Positions 1-11,393 are shown, counted from the first letter of the stretch. The stretch: DNA of 64,000 bases from Shewanella phaeophyticola (GCF_025398315.1 NZ_JAODOQ010000001.1:2170001-2234000); one strand, 5' to 3'. A program made the numbers and translations. Notes: generated by a model from the letters alone, not told the origin.

Positions 1-745
1 TTGTCACAATGACGGCGCCACTAACAGGGACTTTTTGCGATAAGGTAAGCTGAATGTCGCCCGTTCCTGGCGGCATGTCGATAATTAAATAATCAAGTTC
101 AGGCCACTGCGTTTCATTTAAAAGCTGAGCTAGTGCTCCAGCAGCCATAGGTCCGCGCCATACTGCAGCTTCATCACCGCTAAGCATAAAGCCAATGGAC
201 TGAGCTGAAATGCCATGGGCAGATGCTGCTGTCATGTGCTTGCCATCTGGCGATTGTGGACGAAAGTTTGGGATCCCTAACATCAGCGGAATTGAAGGTC
301 CGTAAATATCGGCATCTAAAATGCCTACTTCTGCGCCTTCAGCTTTTAACGCTAATGCAAGATTGACAGCCGTAGTTGATTTACCCACACCGCCTTTACC
401 AGAGGCAACAGCAATCACTTGCTTAACGTTTGGAATAGGAGGAATGGCAGGAAGGGCTGAATAAACACGAGGTTGAAAATCGATTTCACATTCAACTTCG
501 TCAATGGCATCTAATATGGCTAAACGATTGGTTATCGCCATGACAGTATCGCGATATTGGGTCATACAAGGATAAGGATAAACGAGACCTAATTGTAAGC
601 GTTTATCCGTGATAGCGAGCGAACTAACACACTCGGCAGAAACTAAGCCTTTTTTCAGATAAGGATCAACAAAGGCCTCTAAAATATCTAAAACAGGTGA
701 CAGTAATTCATCACTTAATTGATAATTTGTTTGCGTTTTAATCAA
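1..745 (-). CDS. apbC: Mrp/ApbC iron-sulfur cluster carrier ATPase (3' end outside window)
   Basis: This is a P-loop ATPase of the Mrp/NBP35 family, which binds and transfers Fe-S clusters in the cytoplasm. The visible 248 residues hold an N-terminal MIP18-like domain (about residues 1-95), then the deviant Walker A motif SGKGGVGKST, the ILDADIYGPS segment and the DMPPGTGDIQLT Walker B region. The protein runs off the left edge just after the GAVIVTT strand, so roughly the last third is missing. I chose a TTG start at 745 because GGAG lies eight bases upstream and no ATG fits. It is divergent from metG across 155 bases, the common Shewanella arrangement. Frame and motifs are seen directly; the role follows from the family. 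Confidence 0.93.
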   Translation of the reverse strand, partial: MIKTQTNYQLSDELLSPVLDILEAFVDPYLKKGLVSAECVSSLAITDKRLQLGLVYPYPCMTQYRDTVMAITNRLAILDAIDEVECEIDFQPRVYSALPAIPPIPNVKQVIAVASGKGGVGKSTTAVNLALALKAEGAEVGILDADIYGPSIPLMLGIPNFRPQSPDGKHMTAASAHGISAQSIGFMLSGDEAAVWRGPMAAGALAQLLNETQWPELDYLIIDMPPGTGDIQLTLSQKVPVSGAVIVT

Positions 746-900
746 AACCGCAGCTCCAAACGTGAAATTTTTACAAGTGTATCAGAACTTAGTAAAAAAA
801 TAGCGATTAATACACTTTTTAAGTCATGTTTTGATGAAAAATTTAAGTCAATCGGTTAGGATTAGGGCATATTTTGAGTGTAATTTGATATAGAGATAAC

Positions 901-2937
901 ATGACAACATCACAGCGAAAAATACTGGTCACAAGTGCCCTACCTTACGCTAACGGTCCAATCCATTTAGGCCACATGCTTGAATATATCCAAACGGATA
1001 TCTGGTCTCGTTTCCAAAAGCTACGTGGTCATGAATGCCACTACATTTGTGCAGATGATGCTCACGGCACGCCGATTATGCTTAAAGCTCAGCAAATGGG
1101 GATCACACCAGAAGAAATGATTGCTCAAGTGCAAAAAGAGCATCAACAAGATTTCGCTGACTTCAATATCCAATTTGATAATTTTCACAGCACCCATAGC
1201 GATGAAAACCGTGTATTAGCCAACGACATCTATTTAAAGTTACGTGATGCGGGTTACATTAAAACTAAGACCATCTCACAACTTTACGATCCTGAAAAAA
1301 ACATGTTCCTACCAGACCGTTTTGTTAAAGGCACCTGCCCAAAATGTAAGTCTGAAGACCAATACGGCGACAACTGTGATAACTGCGGTGCAACCTATAG
1401 TACGACTGATTTAATCAATCCTAAATCAGCGGTGTCTGGCGCCACACCAGTAATGAAGGACACTGAACACTTCTTTTTTGACCTACCAGCATTTGAAGGC
1501 ATGTTAAAAGAATGGATCCAATCAGGTTCATTGCAACAAGAAATGGCCAATAAATTGGGCGAGTGGTTTGAGCAAGGCCTGCAACAGTGGGATATCTCAC
1601 GTGATGCACCCTATTTTGGTTTTGAAATACCAGACGCGCCAGGTAAATTCTTTTACGTTTGGTTAGACGCACCTATAGGTTACATGGGTTCATTTAAAAA
1701 CTTATGTGATAAACGTGACGACTTAAACTTTGATGATTTTTGGGGCATCGATTCTACCGCAGAAGTGTATCACTTCATCGGTAAAGACATTGTTTACTTC
1801 CACAGCTTGTTTTGGCCTGCCATGCTAGATGGTGCAGGCCTGCGTAAACCAACCAGCGTTTATGCTCACGGTTATGTCACCGTTAACGGCGCTAAAATGT
1901 CTAAATCTAAAGGGACGTTTATTAAAGCCCGTACTTATTTAGATAACTTGGATCCTGAATATTTGCGCTATTACTATGCCGCTAAGCTTAATAGCCGTAT
2001 TGATGACTTAGATTTAAACCTTGAAGACTTTGCTCAACGCGTTAACTCAGATTTAGTGGGTAAATTGGTTAACCTTGCCTCTCGTACTGCGGGTTTTATC
2101 AGTAAGCGTTTTGACGGTAAGCTAGCAAAAGTCGCTGACAACAGCCTGGCTAACTCGTTTTTAGCTAAAAGTGAAACCATTGCCGAATTTTACGAAACCC
2201 GTGAATTTGGTAAGGCCATGCGTGAAATTATGGCATTAGCCGACACTGCAAATGGTTACGTTGCCGATGCCGCACCTTGGCAGTTAGTTAAACAAGAAGA
2301 CAAGCAAGAAGAAGCACATCAAGTGTGCAGTAATGCATTAAATTTGTTCCGCATTTTGGTGACTTACCTTAAACCCGTACTGCCAAAACTTGCCCAAGAT
2401 GTTGAAGGCTTCCTGCAGCTGACATTAACCTGGGACAACCTAGCGCAAGACTTATCTGGTCATGAAATTGCGCCGTTCAAAGCCTTAATGCAACGAATCG
2501 ACATGAAGAACATTGAAGCCATCATCGAAGCGTCAAAAGAGAACTTACAAGCAACGCAAGCGACTGCTCCTAAGCAAACAGTTGATCAATTAGCGCAAGA
2601 CCCAATAAGCCCAGAAATTACCTTCGATGATTTTGCTAAAATTGACTTGCGTATTGCGCGCATCAGCAAAGCTGAACACATCGAAAAAGCTAATAAGTTA
2701 TTGCGCCTTGAGCTTGATTTAGGTGGTAAAACCAAACAAGTGTTTGCGGGGATAAAATCGGCATACGCGCCTGAAGACTTGGAAGGTAAATTAACAGTGA
2801 TGGTTGCCAACCTTGCCCCTCGCACCATGAAGTTTGGTGACTCTGAAGGTATGGTATTAGCCGCCGGATCGGGCGGTAAAGACCTGTTTATTTTAGAGCC
2901 CCATGAAGGCGCGCAACCGGGTATGCGAGTCAAATAG
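901..2937 (+). CDS. metG: Methionyl-tRNA synthetase
   Basis: This enzyme charges tRNA-Met with methionine in the cytoplasm and supplies both initiation and elongation. At 678 residues it has the long MetG1 layout. The class I signature HLGH is at residues 22-25. A zinc knuckle of four cysteines (C146, C149, C159, C162) sits in the connective peptide. KMSKS lies near 332-336, followed by an anticodon-binding helical domain. A C-terminal EMAP/Trbp111-like tRNA-binding domain (from about residue 575) allows dimerisation. The ATG start follows GAGATAAC. A strong terminator follows the stop, so it is probably monocistronic. No break is seen. Confidence 0.98.
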   Translation: MTTSQRKILVTSALPYANGPIHLGHMLEYIQTDIWSRFQKLRGHECHYICADDAHGTPIMLKAQQMGITPEEMIAQVQKEHQQDFADFNIQFDNFHSTHSDENRVLANDIYLKLRDAGYIKTKTISQLYDPEKNMFLPDRFVKGTCPKCKSEDQYGDNCDNCGATYSTTDLINPKSAVSGATPVMKDTEHFFFDLPAFEGMLKEWIQSGSLQQEMANKLGEWFEQGLQQWDISRDAPYFGFEIPDAPGKFFYVWLDAPIGYMGSFKNLCDKRDDLNFDDFWGIDSTAEVYHFIGKDIVYFHSLFWPAMLDGAGLRKPTSVYAHGYVTVNGAKMSKSKGTFIKARTYLDNLDPEYLRYYYAAKLNSRIDDLDLNLEDFAQRVNSDLVGKLVNLASRTAGFISKRFDGKLAKVADNSLANSFLAKSETIAEFYETREFGKAMREIMALADTANGYVADAAPWQLVKQEDKQEEAHQVCSNALNLFRILVTYLKPVLPKLAQDVEGFLQLTLTWDNLAQDLSGHEIAPFKALMQRIDMKNIEAIIEASKENLQATQATAPKQTVDQLAQDPISPEITFDDFAKIDLRIARISKAEHIEKANKLLRLELDLGGKTKQVFAGIKSAYAPEDLEGKLTVMVANLAPRTMKFGDSEGMVLAAGSGGKDLFILEPHEGAQPGMRVK

Positions 2938-2967
2938 ACCACATATTTGTGTTGTTACAGCCCGTAT

Positions 2968-2995
2968 AAAAAAGACCGCCTCGGCGGTCTTTTTT
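2968..2995 (+). terminator. Rho-independent terminator after metG
   Basis: The sequence AAAGACCGCC-TC-GGCGGTCTTTTTT forms a GC-rich perfect hairpin with a T tract 30 bases after the metG stop. The A run on the other side makes it usable by the convergent antiporter gene as well. Confidence 0.9.
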
Positions 2996-3070
2996 ATCAT
3001 ATCTGACATAAGGTGACGATTTATCCGCATGTACATTCAATGCTGCCAGCGTTTTTTGATTAAAGCGTCG

Positions 3071-5023
3071 CTATGTAGGCATGGTATTACTGTTGCTTGT
3101 GACACCCTCAACTTGAGCTGAATCAACATCAGCGCTGTTCTCTGGCAGTAAACGGTTTTCAACATCATCTTGATTAACCGCATTATCTTCTTCCATAGCT
3201 TGCTTTAAACGCTCCTCGTACAACATAAATAGTTTAATAAAGTCATTGCTAAAACGCTCTCCTGCTGACTCTTTTAACCAAAAGTTATACAGCCGGTTTG
3301 ATGCCTCTTTTTCTATGCGTTTATAGGTGGCTTTGCGCCGCATAACGTATTCTTCGTTGTACCCAAGCAATTGCAAAGACGATACACTCAGCTCCAATGC
3401 AGAGTGATGCGTTTCTGACTCAACCACATCTGCCCCGGCCTCTTTAAGTAAGTGTCCATGCCCTCTGTCGAACGCTCTGGCCACTATTTTGAGTTTAGGG
3501 TAACTGTGGTGTAAATATTTCACTAACTCAACACTGCTCTCACGGTTATCGATGGCCACTACAAACAAAGACGCTTCTTCAATACCCGCCGTTTTCAATA
3601 AATCTGGCCGCGTTGCATCACCGTAATAAGCTTTAGTGTTAATCCGCCTGATAGTATCCACTTGTGACACCTGATAATCCAGCACCACGGTTTTAATGTT
3701 ATTTGAAATTAAAAACCGATTAACCACCTGGCCAAATCGGCCAATTCCGGCAATAATCACTGTCCCTTCATCATCAATACTATCTTGTTCTCGCTGATTG
3801 GTTTTCACCTGAAAACGCGGATAAATGACTTTATCAAATAAGATAAACAGTCCAGGGGTTAAAAACATCGACAAGGCGACGACTATCGATAAGGTTTGCG
3901 CTAAATCGGTTGGGATCACATGTTGCTGTACACTGAAGCTTAATAATACAAAACCAAACTCACCAGCTTGTGCAAGACTTAATGCAAACAACCAACGGTC
4001 ACTGCCTTTAATCCTGAATATCAAGGCTAATAAATACAGCACAAACGCTTTTATTAACATTACCCCCAAAGTGATTAACATGATTTCGCCAAAACTTGCG
4101 AACAACACCGCAAAATCAATACCGGCACCTACTGTAATAAAAAACAACCCAAGCAATAGCCCTTTAAAAGAGCCAATATTGGCTTCTAATTCGTGCTTAA
4201 ACTCACTGTTTGCTAACACCACGCCCGCTAAAAATGTCCCTAAAGCCGGAGAAATCCCCACTAAACTCATTAACGCCGCGATACCAATCACTAGCATTAA
4301 TGCCGCCGCGGTTGAAATCTCGCGCGCCCCTGACTCAGCGACCATTTTAAACAATGGGCGGCTAAGATAATGTCCACCCAGTACCACCACTGCAATTGCC
4401 AGTATCAGTACAATGGCATAAGCCCACCCCGGTAATGATGCCACCAAACTTAATTGTTCATGTTGCTCACTCAACCGACTGGCTGCAGCTTGGGCTTTTT
4501 CGACTAATTCAGGTAAAGCCAATAACGGAATAAATGCCAACATTGGAATAACGGCGATATCTTGGAACAATAATACTGAAAAGGCGTTTTTTCCCGCATG
4601 GGTTTTGTTAAGGCGCTTTTCGGACAACGTTTGTAATACAATCGCTGTCGACGATAACGAGAAAATTAATCCTATTGTCAGGGCAATACTGGTTTGGTAG
4701 CCGGCATAAATCGCACAGGCCATGACCGCAACCACCGAGCCACCCACTTGTAAGCCGCCAAGGCCAAGTAAGCGATTACGCATTGCCCAGAGCATTTTGG
4801 GCTCAAGCTCCAAGCCGACTAGAAACAACATCATTACCACACCGAACTCAGCAAAGTGTTGAATAGTATTGGTTTCACTGCCTACAAGCCCAACAATAGA
4901 GCCAATGACCACACCGGCAATCAAATAACCTAATACTGACCCTAAACCTAATTTATTCGCTAACGGTACAGCAATCACCGCTGCGGTGAGGTAAATAAAA
5001 GCCTGTAAAAAATATTCCGTCAT
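3071..5023 (-). CDS. Monovalent cation:proton antiporter, CPA2 family with TrkA-N domain (KefB/KefC/YbaL-like)
   Basis: This inner-membrane protein probably exchanges K+ or Na+ for protons. Residues about 1-390 are a Na+/H+ exchanger domain with a dozen hydrophobic segments, including the conserved LFLVGLELEP and LFFITVGAGIDF stretches. A Rossmann-type TrkA-N (RCK) domain follows from about 415, with the nucleotide-binding loop GIGRFGQ. The C-terminal 60 residues are acidic and probably disordered. The length of 650 residues fits KefB-type proteins. ATG at 5023 follows AAGGAACG. It lacks an adjacent KefF/KefG quinone reductase, so glutathione gating cannot be assumed. It is followed upstream by the Nif3-like gene on the same strand, 44 bases away. 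Confidence 0.88.
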   Translation of the reverse strand: MTEYFLQAFIYLTAAVIAVPLANKLGLGSVLGYLIAGVVIGSIVGLVGSETNTIQHFAEFGVVMMLFLVGLELEPKMLWAMRNRLLGLGGLQVGGSVVAVMACAIYAGYQTSIALTIGLIFSLSSTAIVLQTLSEKRLNKTHAGKNAFSVLLFQDIAVIPMLAFIPLLALPELVEKAQAAASRLSEQHEQLSLVASLPGWAYAIVLILAIAVVVLGGHYLSRPLFKMVAESGAREISTAAALMLVIGIAALMSLVGISPALGTFLAGVVLANSEFKHELEANIGSFKGLLLGLFFITVGAGIDFAVLFASFGEIMLITLGVMLIKAFVLYLLALIFRIKGSDRWLFALSLAQAGEFGFVLLSFSVQQHVIPTDLAQTLSIVVALSMFLTPGLFILFDKVIYPRFQVKTNQREQDSIDDEGTVIIAGIGRFGQVVNRFLISNNIKTVVLDYQVSQVDTIRRINTKAYYGDATRPDLLKTAGIEEASLFVVAIDNRESSVELVKYLHHSYPKLKIVARAFDRGHGHLLKEAGADVVESETHHSALELSVSSLQLLGYNEEYVMRRKATYKRIEKEASNRLYNFWLKESAGERFSNDFIKLFMLYEERLKQAMEEDNAVNQDDVENRLLPENSADVDSAQVEGVTSNSNTMPT

Positions 5024-5067
5024 TAACGTTCCTTATTAACCCACCGCGATTAGGGTATAACACCGAA

Positions 5068-5850
5068 TTACACCGGATTAACGATATCAATAAAGTGATG
5101 AGTTAAATCAAATTTACTGGCAAGGTGTTGACCAAGTGCCTCAATCCCAAATTGTTCAGTGGCGTGATGCCCAGCTGCAAAGTAATGTATTCCTTGCTCC
5201 ATTGCAGCATGGTAAGTTCGCTCTGATACTTCTCCGCTAATAAATGCATCCACACCCATTTGCGCCGCTTGATCAATATAATCTTGTGCCCCGCCCGTAC
5301 ACCAGGCGATGGTTGAAATAGGTTTGCTGTTATCACCAATATGCAACGGTTCACGTTTAAGCACATTATTGAGTAATTGGCTAAATTCAGTTGCCGTTAC
5401 TGGATGCTCTAGATGACCATGCCACAATAAATCTTGCGCTACGGGTTCATAGACACGTGGGCTTAAAATCCCCAATTGATAAGCTAACTGAGCATTATTA
5501 CCAATGCCATGATGCGCATCTAAAGGTAAATGATAACCAAACAAGCTGATATCATGATCCATTAAGGCTTTAATTCGGCGATATTTCATGCCGGTGATCA
5601 CTTCTAGTTCATTTTTCCAAAAGAACCCATGATGCACCAAAATAGCATCAGCATTGACGGCCACGGCTTGTTCTATTAATGCCTGACAAGCCGTAACCCC
5701 TGTGACTATAGTGCGAATTTGCCCTTTACCCTCAACTTGCAATCCATTTGGGGCATAGTCTTTAAACGCTGAAACATTCAAAAAAGTGTCTAAATACGAC
5801 GAGAGATCTTGTCGCGAGATAACGGACTTTCCTTGTTGATATGTGGACAT
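5068..5850 (-). CDS. Nif3-like dinuclear metal centre protein (YbgI/DUF34 family)
   Basis: This is a 260-residue member of the NIF3/YbgI family, whose hexameric toroids bind two metal ions. The family is sometimes labelled GTP cyclohydrolase 1 type 2, but its cellular role is not established. Typical metal-ligand motifs are visible: LVHHGFFW near residue 77, HLPLDAH near 108, and HHATEQFG near 228-235. The ATG start follows TTAGGAATATT. The gene is complete, ends 44 bases before the Kef-type antiporter and may be cotranscribed with it. The next gene upstream is 311 bases away and divergent. Confidence 0.9.
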   Translation of the reverse strand: MSTYQQGKSVISRQDLSSYLDTFLNVSAFKDYAPNGLQVEGKGQIRTIVTGVTACQALIEQAVAVNADAILVHHGFFWKNELEVITGMKYRRIKALMDHDISLFGYHLPLDAHHGIGNNAQLAYQLGILSPRVYEPVAQDLLWHGHLEHPVTATEFSQLLNNVLKREPLHIGDNSKPISTIAWCTGGAQDYIDQAAQMGVDAFISGEVSERTYHAAMEQGIHYFAAGHHATEQFGIEALGQHLASKFDLTHHFIDIVNPV

Positions 5851-6161
5851 AATATTCCTAAAAGTACTGTGAAACTGAACGGATTCACTCGACTGAGTGT
5901 GGCCAAAAATAATGGGGTGATGACTTTACTGGACGATTAACATTCACGGTAAAAAATTATGTCAAGTTAACGCCTCTATGCGATGACCTACAGTTTAACT
6001 CATACCAGGATATTTCAACAATAGCAGTGAAATATGTCGATAAAAACGACTTTATGAGTGATAAATCAACAATTTTAGTAGTCAATTGGACTTTTGTAGC
6101 GTTAACACTTTAAAATTCATTACAACCTTCATTTAACATGATAACAAATAGGTTATTAACT
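5851..6161. other. Divergent intergenic region, no gene recognised
   Basis: This AT-rich spacer separates the Nif3-like gene from the small gene at 6162 and must hold both promoters. I see no credible ORF, tRNA or hairpin terminator, and no operator I can name. Confidence 0.5.
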
Positions 6162-6500
6162 ATGACAACATTGACTAAAGAAGAGGTCATCAGCCAACTG
6201 CAAATGGCACTTGAAACACAATCAGGCAAAGCGGTGTCTATTGAGCAAGCTGGCAGCTGGTATAAAATCGACGGTGGTAAATCAGTGCGTTTTAGCGAAC
6301 TTGAAACCATGCATGGTGAGTTGTGTGCAGCAAGTCCAGCCTCTAGCGCAAAAGCTGTGGTTAAAGCACAAGTTAAACCTGCTAAGATGCAACCCAGCAA
6401 AAAAGCCACTGCGACATCTGATGGGTTAACGCCTAAACAATTATGGCGTCAAAAGCTTGCAAACACAGCTGGCAGCCAAACTTTGCCGCGAGGATTCTAA
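6162..6500 (+). CDS. Small conserved hypothetical protein
   Basis: I do not recognise a named family. The 112-residue product has an N-terminal folded part rich in short helices and strands (TKEEVISQLQMALETQSGK), then a WYKIDGGKSVRFSELE segment, an Ala/Lys/Pro-rich linker, and a C-terminal LTPKQLWRQKLA segment. It has no signal peptide and no membrane segment, so it is probably cytoplasmic and basic at its C-terminus. I prefer the ATG at 6162 to the one at 6138 because AGG lies about ten bases before it and the extra eight residues look like leader sequence. It stands alone, followed by a good terminator. Confidence 0.7.
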   Translation: MTTLTKEEVISQLQMALETQSGKAVSIEQAGSWYKIDGGKSVRFSELETMHGELCAASPASSAKAVVKAQVKPAKMQPSKKATATSDGLTPKQLWRQKLANTAGSQTLPRGF

Positions 6501-6543
6501 TTTAATACGACTAAACCGTATAAAATAAATTAGCATCAACATA

Positions 6544-6567
6544 AAAGGAGCCTAGGCTCCTTTTGTG
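6544..6567 (+). terminator. Rho-independent terminator
   Basis: AAAGGAGCCTAGGCTCCTTTTG forms a perfect eight-base-pair-plus hairpin with a short T run, 45 bases after the stop of the small hypothetical gene. Confidence 0.8.
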
Positions 6568-6634
6568 TTATTTGTTTTGGCTTTATTCAATCATTGTCAG
6601 TTATTAATTGACCCATCGCGGTATGATTGGATCT

Positions 6635-7123
6635 TTACATGGCTAAGTCGACTCGGACATAACCTTTTAAATATACTACTCGCACTTCATCACCTGCGCT
6701 AAAGACCATGCCAGGGTCGAGATCTTGAATCACCATCACTTGGCTGCCATCTTCTTGCGTGATCATTAATTCTACCAGTTTATTTTCAAGATAATAGGCC
6801 GATTGTCCATGTTGACTGCCTAAACCACCACCAATTAACGCACCCAATACCGTAGCCACATCCTGACCTGAACCGCTACCAAATTGATGACCAATCACCC
6901 CACCGATTAAGGCTCCGCCAAACGTTTTCCAACCGCTGCGGCTATCTTCGACTAATTGTTTTTCACTCACCTGTCGTACTGAATCAATGTTGCCATACAG
7001 CACTTTCTCAACCGGCACAGCCTGGTTACGCTCATAAGCGGCTTGTGCCAGGCTACTAAATAAGCAAAATGTCAGTAATACAGCAAAAAAACTCTTTCCG
7101 GTGACGGTTATGATTTTAAACAT
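6635..7123 (-). CDS. Glycine zipper 2TM domain protein, exported (SlyB-like)
   Basis: The 162-residue protein starts with a signal peptide (SFFAVLLTFCLFSSLAQA, cleavage after AQA near residue 28). It has no lipobox cysteine, unlike SlyB or PcpE. Residues about 68-105 are a glycine-zipper pair (GGALIGGVIGHQFGSGSG, then LGALIGGGLGS), which characterises Rick_17kDa/2TM outer-membrane proteins. The C-terminal part is a small beta domain ending in EVRVVYLKGYVRVDL. Its role is unknown, probably in the envelope. ATG at 7123 follows GGAAAA. It is divergent from aat. Confidence 0.82.
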   Translation of the reverse strand: MFKIITVTGKSFFAVLLTFCLFSSLAQAAYERNQAVPVEKVLYGNIDSVRQVSEKQLVEDSRSGWKTFGGALIGGVIGHQFGSGSGQDVATVLGALIGGGLGSQHGQSAYYLENKLVELMITQEDGSQVMVIQDLDPGMVFSAGDEVRVVYLKGYVRVDLAM

Positions 7124-7175
7124 CGCTATTTTCCGCTAAGTTAACGATAAGGTATGACAATTAATATACTCAATT

Positions 7176-7883
7176 GTGAACTCACTGTCTTATTTAAATC
7201 AGTCTATCGGCTTCCCGCCGCCAGAACATGCGCTCTCTGATCCAAATGGCTTACTTGCCATTGGAGGAGACTTGCAGCCTCAACGCTTACTGAAAGCGTA
7301 TTATGAGGGTATTTTCCCGTGGTTTAATAGTAGCGACCCTATTTTATGGTGGTCGCCCGATCCGCGTGCCGTGTTTATTCCCACTTATCCTTTTGGCAGC
7401 AAAAGCTTGCTAAAGTTCCTTAAAAAATCAACCTGGCGTTATACCATTAATCATGCTTTTTTAGATGTGGTTGCGGGTTGTGCTGCCCCGCGCAGCGCAC
7501 AAGATGGCACCTGGATTTCAGCTGAAATTCAAATGGCATATTACGAGTTACATTTACAAGGTAAAGCCCATTCTATAGAAGTATGGGATGGGGAGCAGCT
7601 CGTAGGCGGTTTATATGGTATTGCGGTTGGCGGTGTTTTTTGTGGTGAATCAATGTTTCATCGACAAACCAATGCATCAAAAGCCGCTTTTGCTATACTT
7701 AACCAGCATGTGGTGCAGCATGGTTTTAAACTCATCGATGCACAAGTAATGAACCCACATCTAGTGAGTTTGGGCGCAACAGCGCTACCAAGACATGATT
7801 TTTTAGCCTTACTTCACCGTTATCGAGACCAATCAATATCGCCATCGATATGGAACAAACAAGAGGTCTTAATTGAATTCTAA
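7176..7883 (+). CDS. aat: Leucyl/phenylalanyl-tRNA--protein transferase
   Basis: Aat transfers Leu or Phe from aminoacyl-tRNA to N-terminal Arg or Lys, making an N-degron for ClpS/ClpAP. The 235-residue protein shows the family signature: [21 protein letters not shown] at the start, then [20 protein letters not shown], and [22 protein letters not shown] start at 7176 gives the conserved N-terminus. It overlaps the start of bpt by 11 bases, so the two are translationally coupled. The N-end-rule adaptor and unfoldase, clpS and clpA, lie only 2 kb downstream, a functional cluster. Confidence 0.97.
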   Translation: MNSLSYLNQSIGFPPPEHALSDPNGLLAIGGDLQPQRLLKAYYEGIFPWFNSSDPILWWSPDPRAVFIPTYPFGSKSLLKFLKKSTWRYTINHAFLDVVAGCAAPRSAQDGTWISAEIQMAYYELHLQGKAHSIEVWDGEQLVGGLYGIAVGGVFCGESMFHRQTNASKAAFAILNQHVVQHGFKLIDAQVMNPHLVSLGATALPRHDFLALLHRYRDQSISPSIWNKQEVLIEF

Positions 7884-8592
7884 ATCTGTGAGTGTCGGAA
7901 TAAGCCAACCATTTGATTGCAACTATATTGAAGGCAACAAAGAGCAATTACTTGTTATCCAAGAGCCGCATATTGACGGGGCTTTATTTGAACAATTGCT
8001 AGGGATGGGCTTTCGTCGTAATGGTAATTCAATCTATAAACCGCGCTGTCCGAGTTGCCAAGCGTGCCAATCGATACGCCTAAATGTGCACGATTTTGCA
8101 TTGTCTAAACGCCAAAAGAGAACCTTAAAAAATAATCAAGATTTACACTGGAAAGTAAACTACCAGACTCGCCCTGAACATTTTGAGCTTTATCAACGCT
8201 ATATTAACGAACGTCATAATGATGGGCCAATGTATCCGGCCTCTCAAACCCAGTATGATGATTTTTTATTGTCTGATTGGCTACCACCAATGTTTATTGA
8301 AGTGTTTGATAAAGACCAACTGGTTGGCGTCGCGGTCACCGACAATATGATCCACAGCTTTTCGGCTATCTACAGTTATTTTGATCCTGACTATGCAGAC
8401 CGCTCATTGGGCTCGCTGATGATATTAATTCAATGCCAATTAGCTAAGTCGATGGGCAAGCGTTATCTGTATTTAGGCTATCAAATTGATCAAAATCGAA
8501 AAATGCGTTACAAGCGTCAATATCGACCTTATCAAATATTAACACCACAAGGTTGGCAAATTGGTGAACAACTTGAGCCTCTTTCTTGCTAA
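7873..8592 (+). CDS. bpt: Aspartate/glutamate leucyltransferase (bacterial ATE1 homologue)
   Basis: Bpt adds Leu to proteins that begin with Asp or Glu, feeding the ClpS/ClpAP N-degron pathway. The 239 residues include the N-terminal ATE domain with the paired-cysteine motif CPSCQAC near residue 59, and the C-terminal GNAT-like fold with [15 protein letters not shown] and [15 protein letters not shown]. The TTG start at 7873 lies inside the end of aat, so it is read as a coupled operon. GTG at 7888 is a less likely alternative. An intact GGGCC at 8223 is read normally here. Confidence 0.95.
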   Translation: MNSKSVSVGISQPFDCNYIEGNKEQLLVIQEPHIDGALFEQLLGMGFRRNGNSIYKPRCPSCQACQSIRLNVHDFALSKRQKRTLKNNQDLHWKVNYQTRPEHFELYQRYINERHNDGPMYPASQTQYDDFLLSDWLPPMFIEVFDKDQLVGVAVTDNMIHSFSAIYSYFDPDYADRSLGSLMILIQCQLAKSMGKRYLYLGYQIDQNRKMRYKRQYRPYQILTPQGWQIGEQLEPLSC

Positions 8593-8655
8593 CACTCTTT
8601 ACAGTTACACGATTTTGGGGCATGATACGCCCGATTTTTCATATTTGAAGGCTAA

Positions 8656-8889
<234 letters not shown>

Positions 8890-8908
8890 TCGCTAGCCTC
8901 AACATTGT

Positions 8909-8935
8909 AAAAGCCGACTGTAAGTCGGTTTTTTT
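8909..8935 (+). terminator. Rho-independent terminator after infA
   Basis: AAAAGCCGACTGTAAGTCGGTTTTTTT is a compact hairpin with a seven-T tail, 20 bases after the infA stop. Confidence 0.88.
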
Positions 8936-9073
8936 GTTGTTGAGTCTACTCCCCAACCGATTAATTATTTGCTCAAGCAGCAAACATTCAAACAGATTAA
9001 TGCTGTCTATAGAGCCATAAAAAACGCTAAACAGATGACATAATTAATGTAATGGGTATAACGTTCTGCGGAT

Positions 9074-9104
9074 AAAAAAAGATGACCACTTGGTCATCTT
9101 TTTA
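9074..9104 (-). terminator. Terminator of the clpS-clpA operon
   Basis: The perfect inverted repeat AAAAAGATGACCA/TGGTCATCTTTTT lies 30 bases past the clpA stop and carries A and T runs on both sides, so it can act in either direction. Confidence 0.85.
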
Positions 9105-9132
9105 TTGTCATTTTATCGAGAAAACCGGCTGT

Positions 9133-11393
9133 TTAAGACACTTTCTCAGTGGCCTCACAGTCAATATTAATCTCACCGTCTTTAACATCAATGTGCGCAA
9201 TGCCGCCACGCTCAAGAATCCCAAATAAAATTTCATCCGCTAATGGACGTTTAATTAATTCGGTCACTACGCGCGACATAGGACGAGCACCCATTGACTT
9301 GTCGTAGCCTTTCTCAGCCAACAAGGTACGTGCTTCGTCACTCACGTCTAAGGTAACTCGCTTATCATCTAGCTGCGCTTGAAGCTCTACTAAGAACTTA
9401 TCAACCACTTTAGCGATGACGGTCATATCTAAGTGATTAAACCAGACAATCGAATCTAAACGGTTACGGAACTCAGGTGAAAATACTTTGTTGATTTCCG
9501 CTAATGCATCTTGAGTATGGTCTTGCTGCTGGAAACCAATCGACTTACGAATTGTCTCCTGCACACCAGCATTTGTGGTCATCACCAAAGTGACGTTTCT
9601 AAAGTCAGCTTTGCGGCCATTATTGTCGGTTAATGTGCCGTGGTTCATGACTTGTAAAAGTAAGTTGAACACATCTGGATGCGCCTTCTCAATTTCATCA
9701 AGCAGTACTACACAGTGAGGATTTTTAATCACAGCATCTGTTAACAACCCACCTTGGTCATAACCCACATACCCTGGAGGTGCACCAATCAGGCGTGACA
9801 CAGTGTGGCGCTCCATATACTCAGACATATCAAAACGGATAAGCTTGAGGTTTAAACATGATGCAAGCTGGCTGGTGACTTCTGTTTTACCCACACCGGT
9901 TGGTAGCCGGCAAACATAAAGCTACCCACAGGTCTTTTTTCTGAACCTAAACCACTACGCGATAAACGAATGGCAGCGCTAAGACTCTCAATCGCTTTAT
10001 CCTGACCAAACACCACCATCTTAAGGTTGCGTTCAAGGTTACGTAACATATCCTTGTCAGTCGACGATACCGACTTCTCAGGAATACGCGCCAATTTAGC
10101 AATAATCGCTTCGATTTCCGGCTGGCCAATGGTTTTTTTGCGTTTACTTTGCGGCATCATCACCATACGAGCACCCGCCTCGTCAATCACATCAATGGCT
10201 TTGTCAGGTAAGTGACGGTCATTAATGTGCTTCGCCGACAAGCTAGCAGCGCTGCTGATGGCGGCTTGGGTATAACGCACACCATGATATTCTTCGTATT
10301 TTGACTTAAGTCCCATCAAAATCTTGGTGGTTTCAGCCACTGACGGCTCATTAATATCAATTTTTTGGAATCGACGCGCTAAAGCGCGGTACTTCTCAAA
10401 AATACTTTGATACTCCTGGAACGTCGTTGAGCCCATACACCGTAACTTACCGCTCGATAATAAGGGCTTTAATAAATTAGAGGCATCCATAACACCGCCA
10501 GACGCTGCACCTGCACCGATGATAGTATGAATTTCATCAATGAATAAAATAGCATGCTCGTCTGCTGACAATTCTTTTAATAAACTTTTAAAGCGCTTTT
10601 CAAAGTCGCCGCGGTATTTGGTACCGGCTAATAACGCCCCTAAATCTAACGAGTACACTGTGGCATCGGCCATCACATCAGGCACTTGCTCTGTAACGAT
10701 GCGATAGGCTAAGCCTTCAGCAATCGCCGTTTTACCCACGCCCGCTTCACCGACCAACAAAGGATTATTTTTACGACGACGACATAAGGTTTGAATAGCG
10801 CGTTCAATTTCAGCATCACGGCCAATTAATGGGTCGATAGTGCCGTCTTTAGCAAGCTGATTAAGATTAGAGGCAAATTGCGCTAACATGCTGCGCTCTT
10901 CACTATTTTCAGATTGATCTTCAATGCGCTCTTGTTCAGATGATTCGCCAGATTCTTCGTCTTTGCTCATGCCATGAGAAATAAAATTAACCACATCTAG
11001 ACGAGTAATTTCGCTACGACGTAATAAATATACGGCTTGTGATTCTTGTTCACTAAAAATTGCCACCAACACATTTGCGCCGGTCACTTCGTTGCGACCA
11101 GATGATTGCACATGAAAAACAGCCCGTTGAAGTACTCGCTGAAATCCTAATGTCGGTTGTGTTTCACGCTCTTCAGGTGACTCGGCAATGATAGGTGTGG
11201 TTTGTTGAATGAAATTAGCCACTTCTTCGCGAAGACGATTAACATCCGCACCGCAGGCAATTAAGGCCTCATACGCGGCTGGATTATCAATAAGCGCTAA
11301 TAATAAATGTTCTACCGTCATGTATTCATGACGTGAATCTCTAGCTTGCTGAAACGCTAGGTTCAAGGTGACTTCCAGATCTTTGTTCAGCAT
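9133..11393 (-). CDS. clpA: ClpA, ATP-dependent Clp protease unfoldase subunit (frameshifted in this sequence)
   Basis: ClpA is the AAA+ unfoldase that feeds ClpP and, with ClpS, degrades N-degron proteins. It has an N domain (about 1-145), a D1 AAA module with Walker A GEAGVGKT, Walker B LFIDEIHT, and a D2 module with LLDEIEKAHPD and sensor regions. The reading frame breaks inside the D2 Walker A loop. The family sequence there is FAGPTGVGKT, but two extra bases (TA at 9904-9905) turn GGC-CCA into GGC-TA-CCA. Removing them restores a 752-residue protein of normal length. ATG at 11393 matches the E. coli N-terminus and follows AGGGGGT. I think the gene is intact in the cell; see the GGCCC finding. 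Confidence 0.93.

Noticed and set aside
3825..4370. Long ORF antisense to the Kef-type antiporter
   Set aside because: It is a shadow of the real gene on the other strand, with lysine/asparagine-rich low-complexity content and no RBS.
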